Below are positions 43,960 through 56,043 of a stretch of 64,000 nt of DNA, piece by piece. Both the position numbers and the translations under genes were made by a program. The stretch spans positions 1-64,000 of the forward strand of contig JAVYIG010006790.1 of the NCBI GenBank assembly GCA_035222895.1. The letters are read 5' to 3'. How positions within the stretch are numbered: position 1 is the stretch's first letter; every line of letters starts with the position of its first letter. This DNA comes from Strongylocentrotus droebachiensis. Taxonomy: Eukaryota > Echinodermata > Echinoidea > Camarodonta > Strongylocentrotidae. Under the pieces are notes generated by a model that was not told the origin of the DNA, searched no databases, and saw only the letters and a list, made by a program, of their open reading frames with translations.

Positions 43960-45223
43960 ACGTATAACGCAAGCTTCTCTCCAAATTGCTATTTACAGAA
44001 AATTGCACAAACCTTCATTTTCTTTGTTATATCAGTCTTTTCAAATTATTCAATTCGATATGGGGGGAGGGGTGGAGGTTGCCCAATTCCCCTATAGTTT
44101 TGCTACCGAGTAAAGAACAGAAATTACATTTCTTAGAAATTGAACAATACATTGCGCGCAGATGAGTACGCGTTACAGCCTCTCTCACCATCAATTGCAC
44201 AACAAAGAAATTAGGATGTAAGATTTCCTTTATGCATCCTCTGTAACTTCTTTAATCAGCTGATCGTGTATTTGTCTTTGTATGTATAATGGGCCCTCAT
44301 CCATGCCATGATCCATAATTAAGGTTTTCTTCACGTTATCTATTTATTTCTGTTGTCATGCTGAACTTGCTGAAGTATAATATGTTTTCGTGTACGTTAA
44401 ATTATTTTGAAATAGAAATTGCCTTCAAGTTATATGTACGGTGCCATGTCAAAAGAAAATAAATATCCGCTCTCTGGTAATTCATCTCATTTGATTTCGT
44501 AACTCAAGCACAGCGTTTTTCAACCGGGGTGCCGCAAGAGAACGATTTGGAAACGGTTAAAATATGTATTTACATGAGCAAATAAAATTTTGAAGATTCT
44601 CAGGTGTCTTCTTTCCTCGCTCGCTGACAATATTTTGACAGAAATTCAAATAAGGGCAACGAGAGGCCCGAATATCCTCATATTCGTGTATCAAGGTCAT
44701 AACCGAATATATCACTTTTTATTTATGTACATTCGGCGGCAAGGTGCCCGCATACAGTACTTTAAATAGTTTCTAGTGTGTGGATTACAAACAAATTTTG
44801 TACCAGTTTGAAAATGTCTTCTCCTTTTTATTCTTAAATGTGCCCATATGTGTGTGCATAGCACTTGACGAGAGCCAGAGCAAAATTAATAGTCTGTAAA
44901 AGACTTTGGGATTTGGGAGAAAATTTTCATTTCTCAAGAGAGTACCGTGACTAACAAAAAGTTAAAATAACGCTGCTCCGGAGAAATGTATTTCTATGCA
45001 TTTTTAAAAGTGCTGGATAATTACCTAAAACTTACATACTTCGTGGAAATTAGCAACCGCACTGGTGTTGCATAAATTATAATAAAAGGGAAATGTGTAG
45101 TAAATGAGGAAGACAACGTGATATATTATTTGAACGAATATGGGTTCATGCAGGGGATCTTATGGGCTCGTAGCCGTTTCTCAATGTGTCAGATCGTCTT
45201 TTGCTATTGAATCCTGATTGTCC
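43960..45223. other. Loop of the 4.2-kb foldback element, no gene found
   Basis: Mixed AT-rich sequence without a long frame, LINE motif or terminal repeat that I can recognise. It would be where an autonomous relative carries its own genes. Confidence 0.5.
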
Positions 45224-45839
45224 ACGGGGGTAGTTGCCCTCGGGGGGGGGGGAATTGTCCTCGGGGGGTAATTATCATCGGGGGTAGTTGTCCTCGGGGG
45301 TAATTGTCCTCGGGGGGGGGGGGGGTAATTGTCCTCGGGGGTAATTGTCCTCGGGGGGTAATTGTCCTCGGGGGGGGTATTTCTCCGGGGGGTAATTTTC
45401 CGGGGGGTAGTTGTCCTCAGGGGATGGTTCTCCGGGTGTAATATTCCAGGGGGTAATTGTCCTATGGGGGTAGTTGTCCTCAGGGGGTAATTCTCCGGGG
45501 GGTAATATTCCAGGGGGTAATTGTCCTTTCGGGGTAGTTTTCCGGGGGGTAATTTTCCTGGGGTGATTGCCCAGGGGGTAATTGTCCTAGAACCGAGAAA
45601 ATGATATATGACAAATTAAATTCTTAACATATTGGTAAAATATAAAAACAACATCGTATACCCAGTATCATGCCCACACCCACCCAAGAGCAAAACCCAA
45701 AGCCCCCACCCACCCAATTATTTATCAATATTAAAATTCTTTTATTTCAAAGGGAGATAGTTTTCAACGTATGTTTATTTAATAACCTTATGAATTCATT
45801 GTAATTTCGGGATGATTTTAAAGTGAAAAGGTTAAACGT

Positions 45840-46020
45840 TAAACTGTGATACCCCACGATATGAAAACATTCTACGAACGTAGACAATACCAGTAAGACC
45901 AGTATATATACCAACTGGGCAAAACAGGAATTTGAAAAAATGGAATTAGCAGCGACAATAAATACAATTACGTAGAATTTATGGAATGGATGGTAATAAT
46001 ATTATTATTACAATCATTAT
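45840..46020 (+). repeat. Partial unit upstream flank
   Basis: Contains the array landmark TATACCAACTGGGCAAAA, AGCGACAATAAATACAATTA and an (ATT)n stretch. It is broken by the element at 46,021 and resumes after 47,190. Confidence 0.55.
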
Positions 46021-47190
46021 TAGGTGGGCTGTATCTAATACAGACCACCTTATATTTTTGTTAAAATCGCCTTTATTTATTTATTTTTCTTATTTCGAAC
46101 CACTTTTTTGTGAGCAAGATAACTAAAAAATGCCTAAATCAAATGCCTTGAAATTTGGCACACATATGTATAGGCATATGGACGAAGCAAAATAACGTTT
46201 TCAACTTTGACCTTCACTGATGACGTCATCTAGGCGCCATTTTGTAAAATTTTCTGAAAATCAAGTCATGATCATATCTCCATAACCAAAAGTTATTTTT
46301 CATTCATATTTATAATGATGAAGGTCAATATCAGTCCGGTCAATTTCAGGTCAAAAAACGCGCACATGCGCGTATGTCCGCGCGTCAGTGCGTGCGCAAA
46401 ATTTCAAAATGCTCAAAATCGTCTCAAATTTATTTTGCATACGTTTCAAGTCATTTTAAGCATTTTATAAAAAATCGCGCACACGAGCATGCGCGCGCGT
46501 TTTCGCGCGTAACACCATTACAAAACATAGAATCGCCATTTTTTTTTCTTTCATGATATTTCTCTAATTTTTTCGAGGAATTTGATACCATGTTTATCTC
46601 TTTATGACCATTAATAACAAGATGAGCGTCAATTCAAGATAAATGTCCGTGCGCGCGAGCTCTTTTAATACATAGCATATATGGGCAAAAACATGCCTAT
46701 ACAAAATCCATTATAGCTCTTTGGAATAAGCCGTGACCTTCATTTTGTTTTCATATTGAGATAGAGTATGAGTCGGAAATATGATTTAAGGTCTCATTTG
46801 GCGATTAAAAATATTTTGACATCATCATAATGGCCTTCGAACTAAAAATAGGAATTTGCATAATATGACGTCAGCATATTTATGGAAAATTGATTGTATC
46901 TCTGTATATATTGATCGATTTTCTTCAAATTTTCGATATGTTGTAGCTAAGATAATTCTCTACAAGTTCAATTATAACCATTTTTCATTTTGATGACGTC
47001 ATCAGAGTAAATATTTCGATTAAAGGCCTCATGTCAGAAATTTCATAATTTGCGTGTTATGACTATAGAAGGTGAATTTCGTTCACGTAATGAATCTACA
47101 TGATATTGTTTTTTAAGAATTCTTAAGCAGTGTCTCGCTTATTTTTGCTCTATTTTGTTTTCAAATATAGTTGACCAGCCCACCTATACT
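46021..47190. mobile_element. 1.17-kb element with TAGGTGGGCTG ends
   Basis: Left TTAGGTGGGCTG and right CAGCCCACCTA are inverted. The interior has repeated GACGTCATC boxes (46,213; 46,988), CGCGCGT-rich segments and no ORF with recognisable domains. The target duplication is unclear. Non-autonomous DNA transposon of unknown family. Confidence 0.6.
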
Positions 47191-48420
47191 TGTTCCAAAC
47201 AAGTATTATATGTCTAGTTATATTTGTAATTTTGGGGTGGGTTGGGGGCAACTTAAGATTTACGTCAATGCATAAATGAAATATTTTCAGCAAAATTGTG
47301 CATATATAACCTTGTTGATGTGCATCAATGAGCAAGCGGATGTATAAATATACACACAAATAATGTGTTTTCGCAAAGAGAATGAAGCATTAGCCGTAAC
47401 CTATTTTTAGAATCATGTTGCCCAAGCAGATTTATCAATGGATCAGCCTTTTGAGTGCTGATATATTTTGATATATTCTACCAAGCGATCAATTTTATCT
47501 ACATTATGAAGAGCTCGCACCCAAAAGGCGCTAAATCCACTTTTCACCGAATTGAAGGTTTTAAAAGATTTGAATAGACCTCTCTGTGCGTATCTCATCA
47601 ATTAATTTCCCCTTCAGAATTGTCTCAGGAAATATGAAAATATTGATATGAAATTTATGCTTTTCACCAAAAGGTACTTAATCCATTTTAAATTCCAACC
47701 AAAAAGGCGCTTTATCCACATATCTATAGTGTCCTCTGATTGGCTCAATCCAGCCAGATTGTGGAAATATGCCCAATTTTTGGGGTGAGTCAGTCCCATG
47801 TGTGTAATTTGGTATTAGGATTGTGATGTTTATGGAACACTGTGTTGTCTATTAACTTGGTAATATTGATAAGAGATAGATGATTGGGACAATGAAATTA
47901 TCTAAAATATATTTTTGATAGAATCAATAATGATCAGGGGGTAGCTTTTTGAATTATTAACCGAGTAATGTTGACACATTTTTTCTATTCAAAAATTTCT
48001 ATTTGGCGCGGTCACTGTGACGGTGCTAGTTAGTAAACATGACTTGAGCCAAAATATATTTTTAGCCAATAAATTCAAAATAATACTGCCTAACCATATT
48101 GCACTTAGTCTCACCTTGCGGGCTGTAAGCTAGCTTACTTAGCTTGAATTGAGCCTGGTTATGAACAACTGTTTGCAAGATTAGTTCTAAAAAAACAATA
48201 ATAATGATAACTCTGTAAAAGAAAATGGAAAGAATTCCATTCAATTTTTTTTTTCGTTCGTCGGTATGTCTTCCTACAACTACGATGATTGGATTGGCAT
48301 ACATCTAACGTGTGAACTCTTGTTTTAACTACACATTTGCCATAGAACGCGACATGACATATAATGCCCAAACACTCTGGTCAAAATCTTTTTAGATTTT
48401 CAATCAATCAAAAAGTAAAA
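47191..48420 (+). other. Unit flank remains and unassigned sequence
   Basis: 47,330-47,500 carries array landmarks (AATGTGTTTTCGCAAAGAG, GTTGCCCAAGCAGATTT). 47,520-48,400 holds two AAAGGCGCT motifs and AT-rich DNA in which I see no gene. The short frame MGLTHPKNWAYFHNLAGL on the minus strand has no support. Confidence 0.45.
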
Positions 48421-48498
48421 TACTGATTTACCTAGGTTTTTGTGCAAAATTAATCAGTGCTTTTGGTCAATGAATTCCACAGATGTCGTCTTGTTTGT

Positions 48499-48726
48499 AC
48501 AGTGGTTTAAGCACTTGACTTGAAATTCAAAGGTCGTGGTTCGATCCCCGATACGGCACTAATGTCCTTTAGCAAGGCATTAATCATTTGCAACAGGTGA
48601 GTTAAATGGGCACCTGGCATGAATTAATTCCTTGAAAATGCTATAATGACAGCTAGGCTAAAGCTGGGGTAATAATAAATGCGACTCGGAATAGATTTTT
48701 TAGATAGACGGCGCTCAAGAAATGCC

Positions 48727-48774
<48 letters not shown>

Positions 48775-48775
48775 A
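48499..48775 (+). mobile_element. tRNA-derived SINE, copy 3 (A-box deleted)
   Basis: Same deletion of the head as in the copy at 6,868, same body, and an expanded (ATT)n tail at 48,728-48,771. Confidence 0.8.
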
Positions 48776-49503
48776 ATACTATTGATTCTGGCTCGGACTT
48801 TAAAGAAGTGACTTCAATCTACTGAGTAAAGGAAATGATAAAGTAATTTATATTTAGGTTGAATCGGTGGCGCTGAAATATTGGCTAATGAGAATAAATC
48901 TGCCTTCATGTGCGTCGAACTAAGTACGTTTATGAGAAATGGAATTAATTGGTAACAACTAACGCATATACTACCAGTTTGTACCAGTATTTATATCAAC
49001 TGGGCAACAAAAGGAATCAGGAAAACTTACTGATGGATAACCGAATTAATAGCGACGATAAATACAACTACACCAAAACTTATTTTTGGAACCATGTTGC
49101 CAAAGCAAATTCAATTCCTGTATCGACCCTTCGAGTAGAGCGGAAAATGCAGCGGAGGTTATTCTCTAAACTATATATGAAGAATATCGATCAATTTGTT
49201 CCCATTTGTTTAATATGCATTTTAAATATTGTGGTTTATTTCTTTAAGGTTTATATGTAATGTAATGAAAATGAAATACATTAACATTGAATTCTTAATC
49301 AGACTCGGTTTATTATACATATTTAAATAACTTTGAATAAAAACGTGACTCAAATACTTACCAAATAGATGTCTGATAAGTAATAAATGTACTTGAGTTT
49401 TGGTATATATATATCGGGGGGGGGGGATTGAAGACAATACGGAACGCCGTTATATAAGAGTTGTTCTCATTTAATCTCCGATACTTTTGTTTTTTTTATA
49501 CAG
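48776..49503 (+). repeat. Upstream flank of exon I
   Basis: Near-identical to 7,120-7,810 and 39,296-39,990, with G homopolymer near 49,415 and acceptor TTTTTTATACAG. The frame 48,949-49,260 equals 39,467-39,769 by duplication; both contain no known domain. Confidence 0.7.
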
Positions 49504-49810
49504 GTGATTCGGGTTTGCAGCTTAGATACGGATCTGATCAGTATTCAGGGTGGGTAGAGTTCAAACTGGTATGTGACAGTTGGAGTAAATTGTACGGTTA
49601 TGATTATTATTATGGTTGGGATTTGTCTGCTTACTAGTATATCTCGAACATCTGTCGTCAGCTGGGATTCGGGGAGCTCAACTGGTGGGATAGTTTTGAA
49701 TAAAGCAGCATGTACAGTATAACAAAGGTGATGACGAGATATCCTTACGAAAATGCGCACCACCAAAGCTGCATATTTTATCCTAAGGAATATTATTTTG
49801 TGGGGAAGGG
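49504..49810 (+). pseudogene. SRCR-like exon I, two stops
   Basis: Reads DSGLQLRYGSDQYSGWVEFK, LVCDSWSKLYGYDYYYGWDL, SAY, then TAG; a second stop (TAA) lies in the SFE codons near 49,698. ISNICRQLGFGELNWW is kept. The D-type ending PKEYYFVGKG follows. Belongs to the D/H subtype. Confidence 0.8.
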
Positions 49811-50165
49811 GTTTGCATAATCATATTCAGTACAATAAAGAAAACCCCAAAAAACAACTTCCAGTTCCATTACAAGGGTGCCTGAGCGTGTGTGAAGCCA
49901 TTATTTCTAAGGCGGCTTCTTTGTTGATTTATTATAATAATTATATGGTCATGAAAAGGCTCATTCATACATCCCAAACACCATTTTGAAAAACAAACAT
50001 CAATTTTAGGGGGACTGCTATTCACACTACTGGAAAAACCCATAAAAATTGTCGTAGTTTGATATAGGCGCCATTTAAAGTAAAACCGGCGACATAAAAA
50101 AGGCACAGTCTCAATTGGAATCTCCATTAACTTCGGTTGGCGCCATTGCCTATTCAGCCTGTTCA
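49811..50165 (+). repeat. Downstream flank of exon I
   Basis: Matches 40,302-40,555 and part of 8,122-8,500, including AAGGGTGCCTGAGCGTGTG, CACCATTTTGAAAAACAAAC and GGTTGGCGCCATTGCC. Confidence 0.65.
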
Positions 50166-51080
50166 TAAAGGTTTAACTGGTGTTTCCTAAGTTTGGAATA
50201 GCCTTTAGCAAAACTCTGTAGACTGTTTTGCCATGAGAGCCATTATTTTATTTAAAAAAATATTCATTGCCTATTAAAAAATTGACAGAGAACATTTGGT
50301 GTCATGATCATATTTTTTCAAATTAATCCCGATCAAATCTTGCCAGCAAAGTTAGAATATTTCATTTTAAGGTAATTTTCAACTGCAGGTTTTATGCCAG
50401 TTGTTTTATTTAAACATGCACAGTAACGTGAGTGGGATTAACTTTGTAATAGTATGAAAGGGGTTTCAAGACACTTTTTTGTTTGGATATATCCACATTA
50501 TTGAAATTGTTGCCTTTTTACGGTATAATTAGATGTAAGTTATTGTACAATTTAAATCATTACTTAAATGTTATCTGAAATGTAAGCATTCAAGGTTATA
50601 TCATGCCACGTAATGAGTTTGTACTAAGGTGATTTATACACGGATGCAGATCGGAGACGTCACTCTATTCATCGGGGGGGGGGGGGGGAGGGGACGAGAC
50701 AATAGATTGTACCCCTGATGAATAGTGTGACCTGACGCATCCACACCTGTTGATTCGTCAATGATGAAATCTGTATTGCTTGTCAATCTGAATTATACGT
50801 GCACGTTAAACCAAAGTAGATAACATTGATTAACATAAATTTACATTGTCGGTCTTCATATTGCTTTTGTCACTACACCCCATTTTCAGATTGAAAACTG
50901 TTACTGTATCTGCAGTGTGTGACTTGCTCTCAATGTGTATTGTAGGATGATGATATGTATTAGAGCTTATGCAATAATGCAATATGTATATTGTTACTGT
51001 GTGCCTGTGTAATTCATTGACAATTGCATTGGACAAATTGTACACATGGTTATGTGATGAACGTTTTTTTCACACTGATG
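50166..51080. other. Intergenic stretch without recognised gene
   Basis: AT-rich. It has an imperfect inverted repeat around a G homopolymer at 50,645-50,750 (GACGTCACTCTATTCATC against GATGAATAGTGTGACCTGAC). A (TG)n tract follows at 51,085-51,175. Confidence 0.5.
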
Positions 51081-51179
51081 ATGATGTGTGTGTGTGGTTT
51101 GTGTGCGTATGTGTGTGTGTGTGTGCGTGTGTGGTTTGTCGGGTGTGCGTGGTGTGTGTGTGTGGTTGGTGGGGGACGG

Positions 51180-51420
51180 GCTACTTTGCTGAGGAAACAA
51201 TAGCAATGAATGGAGTGACTTCGACATGGACTGCAGTGAAGAGCGGAATTCCGCAAGGGAGCATCCGTGGGTCTACACTGTTTTTTTATCTTCATAAATG
51301 ACCCTTTGCTGATGCTCCTAGATTGTACAGAGCAGTAGGTGATCAGGGGAATCCTCAGCACTACAGACTGACCTGGCAAAGCTCACCTTATCATTTCGTT
51401 AGTAGTTTCAGTTTCGTTCG
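51180..51420 (+). pseudogene. Small LINE RT fragment
   Basis: Frame MNGVTSTWTAVKSGIPQGSI, then RGSTLFFYLHK, equals the SGVPQGSVLGPLLF core of Jockey/CR1-type RTs. A stop and frame change follow within 100 bp. A remnant only. Confidence 0.65.
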
Positions 51421-51839
51421 TAAAAGACACTGCAAGTCACGTCAAGAGTTTTGGAGAGCTTTACATGAAGAATCGATACATTTTGACAGCTTATAATCTC
51501 ATTTTGTTTAAAGCATTTGATATTCATCAAGTTTACCAACTTTTGACTCGGGATGCCGAAATTGTGATTCAAACGATCAATTTAGCGACCACTTTGTTTA
51601 GAAGTCTGTCATTCTTTGTTTGGTCATACGGAATGTAGCCTTTTCCTCGACGGGCCGGCCCCGGGGATCGTGCGGTTTATGCAAGCATACGTTATGTAGG
51701 CCTACTCTCCTATATCATCATACGACAATCAGATACTATTGTTCTCACTTGATTGCGTTCCGGATTTATCGAGGTGCTTTTGTCCAGAATTGATCGTATT
51801 CCGTATTCTAGAGAATTTTCTTTGCATGCATAGAAACGG

Positions 51840-52676
51840 GAAGGTATAAAAGACCAGAAAAAACGCCCCCGAATCTACGATTCTATGATAACTGTAATAT
51901 GAATCTTGTAGGAGATGAATTCTATATAATCATGAAATGTGACAAGTATAATGATTTACGAGTAGATTTAATAGAAAAAAATAGTAATCTGGAAGAAAAT
52001 GTTAGTAATTTGGATAGCCAAAAAAAATTCATATTTATAATGAGATTAGACAATGAAGCTGTAATAGAAAGTTTTTCTTTGTTCACCAAAAACATAATTG
52101 CCATGAGGGGTAATATTTAGATACTATATGTTATAACAAACTAGAAATGTACAATCTTATGCTTTTGGTTTAGTTCTGCAGTAGGTCGAAGTTATTTATA
52201 ATTACTATTACATCATTTATTTTAGGCATTCCATGTACCTCATTTACCTATTTTGTATTACATGAGTTATAATTTATTTAGAAAAGTGCTGCATTATTTT
52301 TTATATATCTAAATCTTTGGGTGTTTTATGGTACATTATATTACTATATGCATTATGTCATGTTATTACTAAAAGAAAAAAGAGTGTTTCTGCTGGATAT
52401 AATTTTCCTTCTGTTTTCCTATAAACACTGCATTGTAAATTGATTTATACGGTATATATGTTTACATAATATTGATATGTTACATTACATTATAAATTGA
52501 CTTATATGATGTACATGTTCCCAAACAGAATATTGATTGTTACATTACATTGTAAAGTGATTATATGTATATAGACAGAATATTGATTGTTACATTACAT
52601 TGTAAAGTGATTATATGTATATAGACAGAATATTGATGTACATTAATGAAGTTTAATAAATACAATACAATACAAT
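51840..52676 (+). mobile_element. 3-prime end of a non-LTR element with (ACAAT)n tail
   Basis: Frame to 52,120 (NMNLVGDEFYIIMKCDKYND, then LRVDLIEKNS) resembles the CN-vEDE-h-l-eCp-Y-dLR zinc-type end of many LINE ORF2 proteins. A 3-prime UTR follows with a 53-bp direct duplication (52,531-52,633, core TTGATTGTTACATTACATTG) and a tail ATACAATACAATACAATG. Confidence 0.6.
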
Positions 52677-52699
52677 GCACGATGTCCAAGCCGCAACAT

Positions 52700-53720
52700 T
52701 CCCCTATGTCTACGAGGCAAATCTCCATCAGCTGAAAACCCTCATGTAAATGTCTCTATTGAAGATTTAATACATCATTATGATTTTGTAGATGCGGTGA
52801 AGAAATCTGTTAGAGAAGCTGTAGGAGGCGAATTGAAAGATATACAAAAAGAATTTAAACAAGTTTCGCACCAATTAGATGTGTAGGAATCACGGATCGT
52901 CACTTTTGAAAAAGAAAAGGATTTGAAATAATCGAAATTAGTAGCTATGTAGAATAAATTAATATCCGAACAGAGTGACGGAGATTCAAAACCTATAACA
53001 AAAAACCCAGGAAGCCCAGCAATATTCAAGACGGAAATCAATTTCTATTTTGGCTGCCCTGAAACGTACGGAGGGGGAAAGCACGGATAATATCATACTT
53101 GGTATTGCTTAAGCTATGGTCACAAATCAGAGCAGCGACCGACCGATCAGTAGCCTGCTCGGTCGCTGCTGGAATTAGGCATCGCCCAGCGATTAGGTCG
53201 GTGCCCGGGCGGCGACCGCCCAGGCACCGAGCGTATTTTGGGCGGCGAGTGAAAAGTGATCAGGCGCCGCCCAAATTTTAACTCCGCGCTAAAACTTCAG
53301 CGGCGACCGAGCGATGCCCTAAAAACGAGCGGTGCCTGGGCGGCCGCCGCTCGGTGGCCGGACAGCCGCCGGGCAGAATTGGTTAAAAACTCGCCGCTCG
53401 GCCGCCGAGCAGTCTACTTTTGGGTAATGTGACCATAGCATAAAGATAAATTAGGAGTAGACATCAGCGATCTGAGAGATGTCATCGGACGGACCCAACG
53501 GGGAAACCAAAACGGAACGAAAAATCACAACATGTGCAAGGATCATCGTCGTTGAATTCGTCCGAACGATTGCCGATAAATTCTCAGTCTCGTCATTGCC
53601 TGATCCTCGACAAGTTCGCAACGTACCGCACTCGTCAGGCCATACTAGGGCATAAATAATGTATGCCATTCGGATTCTGTCTATTGAAATACTATTATTC
53701 TTATCAGGTGAATGAAATAA
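52700..53720 (+). pseudogene. Possible retroelement ORF1 remnant split by a MITE
   Basis: Patches of coding-like sequence before (KPITKNPGSPAIFKTEINF near 52,990) and after (KDKLGVDISDLRDVIGRTQR near 53,442) the MITE at 53,113. No continuous frame. It precedes LINE pieces at 54.4-55.9 kb. Family not identifiable. Confidence 0.3.
53113..53440. mobile_element. 328-bp GC-rich MITE with TAA duplication
   Basis: Ends GCTATGGTCACA and TGTGACCATAGCA, flanked by TAA at 53,110-53,112 and 53,441-53,443. The interior is rich in GCGACCG and CGGCCGCC motifs. The GGTCACA inner motif and TAA target parallel the cluster at 28,395, suggesting a related PIF/Harbinger family. Confidence 0.85.
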
Positions 53721-54399
53721 TTTGTATTGAGGCACCTCACAAAGACTTATGCATTAAATTTGATTACATTACGAAAATGGGCTATTGTACGGCGAAACAA
53801 CTCTTCCGTCGAGTTTAGGGAACGAACGTTATTATGGCTGAGAACGATCGTGAAAATCAACAAGATGGAGAAAATTCTAATTTGCAAATGCGCAGATTGA
53901 TTATTTTGCTCGATTACCCTCGTCTTTGCCTTCCGTCGTGTTTGCGGAAGCGCTCTAGAATATACAGGCTACAAATGAAGTCTAGACCATTATACATGAC
54001 GATCTCGGTTGAGTGAATTCTCACGTCCTCTTTGCATTCCGAGGCGTTGCTAATGAGAGCAAGACGGAAACTGAATTTTTTGACTCTCAATAGCGGAAGA
54101 TCTGACTCTTGCTTATTACAAGATACTGAGCGCAGTCAGAAACGCATGTAACATCAGTACAGATTTGTTGGAAGAAGGACGTATTATCGTAGCCCTACCA
54201 GCAAGTAATGGAAAATCGGCTAAGAAGTTTATTCCGTCCGTTGACAAGTGGTAAAGTTTTTACGTCACCCTGGGAGGTGATTATCGATTCAACGAAAAAT
54301 AAACTCATTGCAATATATTTTGTAATGTAAAACGTTAATTTTTGTTATTCTTGCGACTTTGAACGTTTAACCAGTTTTGTTAAGCTAAACTCGGAGCGG

Positions 54400-55010
54400 G
54401 ATTGTAGTTGTAAGGAAGTTTTTATGTGGGTTGTGTAGAAAGTCTGTAGAATCCAACCAAAGAGGCTTTTCATGTACACAATGTAAACATTGGATCCACA
54501 TATCATGTGCTGAGGTACCTATAAAATTATATGATGATGACACGTATTCTTAGATTTTGAATGTCCATAGTGTATGATGAAGCAGTTACCTTTTTATGGA
54601 GAAAGTGCAAATGTTATCAATGTGCAACATAATTCAAAGACAAAAAATTAGATGAAGATATAGTTAATCAGCCCATGTTGAAATACAATCAGCTATTATT
54701 GAATGAATTAAAATGTCTACATCTTAACGTTGTTAGTCTCTTAAAGCAATTTGTGCAGTAATGCCATTTATGTATTAGCCCTAAATGAAACCAGATTATA
54801 CGTTAATGTGAATGTCACAGCAATCTCCATACCTCAATACTCTGTTATTCGAACAAGTAAATAAGTCTGAATATACAACAATTACTAAGGAATCTTCAAC
54901 AGTTGTTGATCATATTATTACAAACTGTATTGAAAATGTAAGTTATTTTGGTGTAATTCATATTGGTCTTAGTGATCATTCCATGACCTTTTTATTTCAT
55001 TTACTTTAGT
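54400..55010 (+). pseudogene. LINE remnant: PHD-type finger and endonuclease end
   Basis: Around 54,440-54,530 a cysteine/histidine pattern in broken frames (CRKCVESNQRGLF, CTQCKHWIHISCAEVP) resembles the PHD-like finger of some L2/Crack LINEs. The frame at 54,812-55,010 (SSTVVDHIITNCIENVSYFG, VIHIGLSDHSMTF) is the C-terminal part of an APE endonuclease with the SDH catalytic motif. Several stops between. Confidence 0.55.
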
Positions 55011-55404
55011 ACATGGACAGTATATTTTGATTAAGCTTCACTATTTCGTTATATTATTACTCATTATCATTATGTATATATTGGACTCTATATGAGAATA
55101 GAACCATTAGGTTAATGGCTCTGAAATGGATTATCCAACCGTTTTATATTTCTATTGTTGTTATACAATTCTTTGATTCTGTTATATTGTGTGATTGTTT
55201 TTTTAAAATGATTTGGGGGAATAAAACAAACAAACGAAGTGACAATAACCTTTCAACCAAAGCAAGTGTGCAGTTCTTCACCTGGGTAGAAACAACAGGA
55301 AGGACAGTTACTGCATGAAAGGAGGAGAAATCGAGAAATCCGATCGTGAAATAGACCTAGGGGTACAAGAAGATGTTGAACTTAAGTGCCATTAACATAT
55401 ATCT

Positions 55405-55900
55405 ATGACAGTAAACAACGCGTACCAACTCCTTGGAATAGTACCTTCACCAGGCTGGACACTAAGACTCTATCCCCTCCTATTCAAGACAATAGCAAGA
55501 CCACACTTGGAATATGGTAATATCCTATGGTGCTCACGCTGGAAGGAAGTTGGTTACAAGGTTAAAAGGGTACAGAGGAGAGTGACAAAGATGATGCCAG
55601 AGACAAGAGAACATCCCTGCACAGACAGGCTAAAGATTTTTGATTTACACTCCCTTTACTATAGGAGAACGAGAGGAAAAGCCATTGCAGTCTCCAAAAT
55701 ACTGAAGGGCTTAGTAAGGGCGGATCCAAGTCACTCCTTCACCATATCACCCAATACTCGAACTTGAGGTTTTTCAGCCACATAGTGCTTTTCGACTGGA
55801 ATAGTCTCTCTCAAGAAATAATAGACTCAAAATCCTTCGATATCTTCAAGATCAGACTGGATAAGCTCTGGTGGTCTGAGCTATTGAAGCTAATCTAATT
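55405..55900 (+). pseudogene. LINE RT C-terminus
   Basis: TIARPHLEYGNILWCSRWKE, VGYKVKRVQRRVTKMMPETR, DRLKIFDLHSLYYRRTRGKA, IAVSKILKGLVRADPS match the C-terminus of Jockey/CR1-type ORF2. After a TGA at 55,767 related codons continue in another frame (WNSLSQEIIDS, then SFDIFKIRLDKLW). It may be the 3-prime end of the same element as 54,400. Confidence 0.7.
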
Positions 55901-56043
55901 TAATTAATTTAAGTAATAAATGTACTTTAGTTATGGAATGTTTCATTTTATTCTGAAAATTGAAGACAATTTGGAACGCCTTAATATAACGTAGTTCTTC
56001 TTCACATTTAATCTCCGAAACTTAATTTATTTCTTTTGTACAG

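Larger units (their letters stand above)
41363..45594. mobile_element. 4.2-kb foldback element with C-rich minisatellite arms
   Basis: GAGAAAATG flanks it at 41,354-41,362 and 45,595-45,603. The left arm (41,368-42,100, resuming 43,816-43,950) consists of 16-17-bp repeats GGACAATTACCCCCCGA; the right arm (45,224-45,590) is the same reversed. Extreme ends mirror each other (CAGGACAATCACCCCCTGGG against CCCAGGGGGTAATTGTCCT). The loop 43,960-45,223 has no transposase. The plan is that of sea urchin TU or Drosophila FB elements. Confidence 0.8.

Noticed and set aside
41368..45590. CRISPR-like array of regular repeats
   Set aside because: Repeats are contiguous degenerate minisatellite monomers without unique spacers, in a eukaryotic genome.
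51060..51175. Val/Cys-rich peptide
   Set aside because: (TG)n microsatellite translation.
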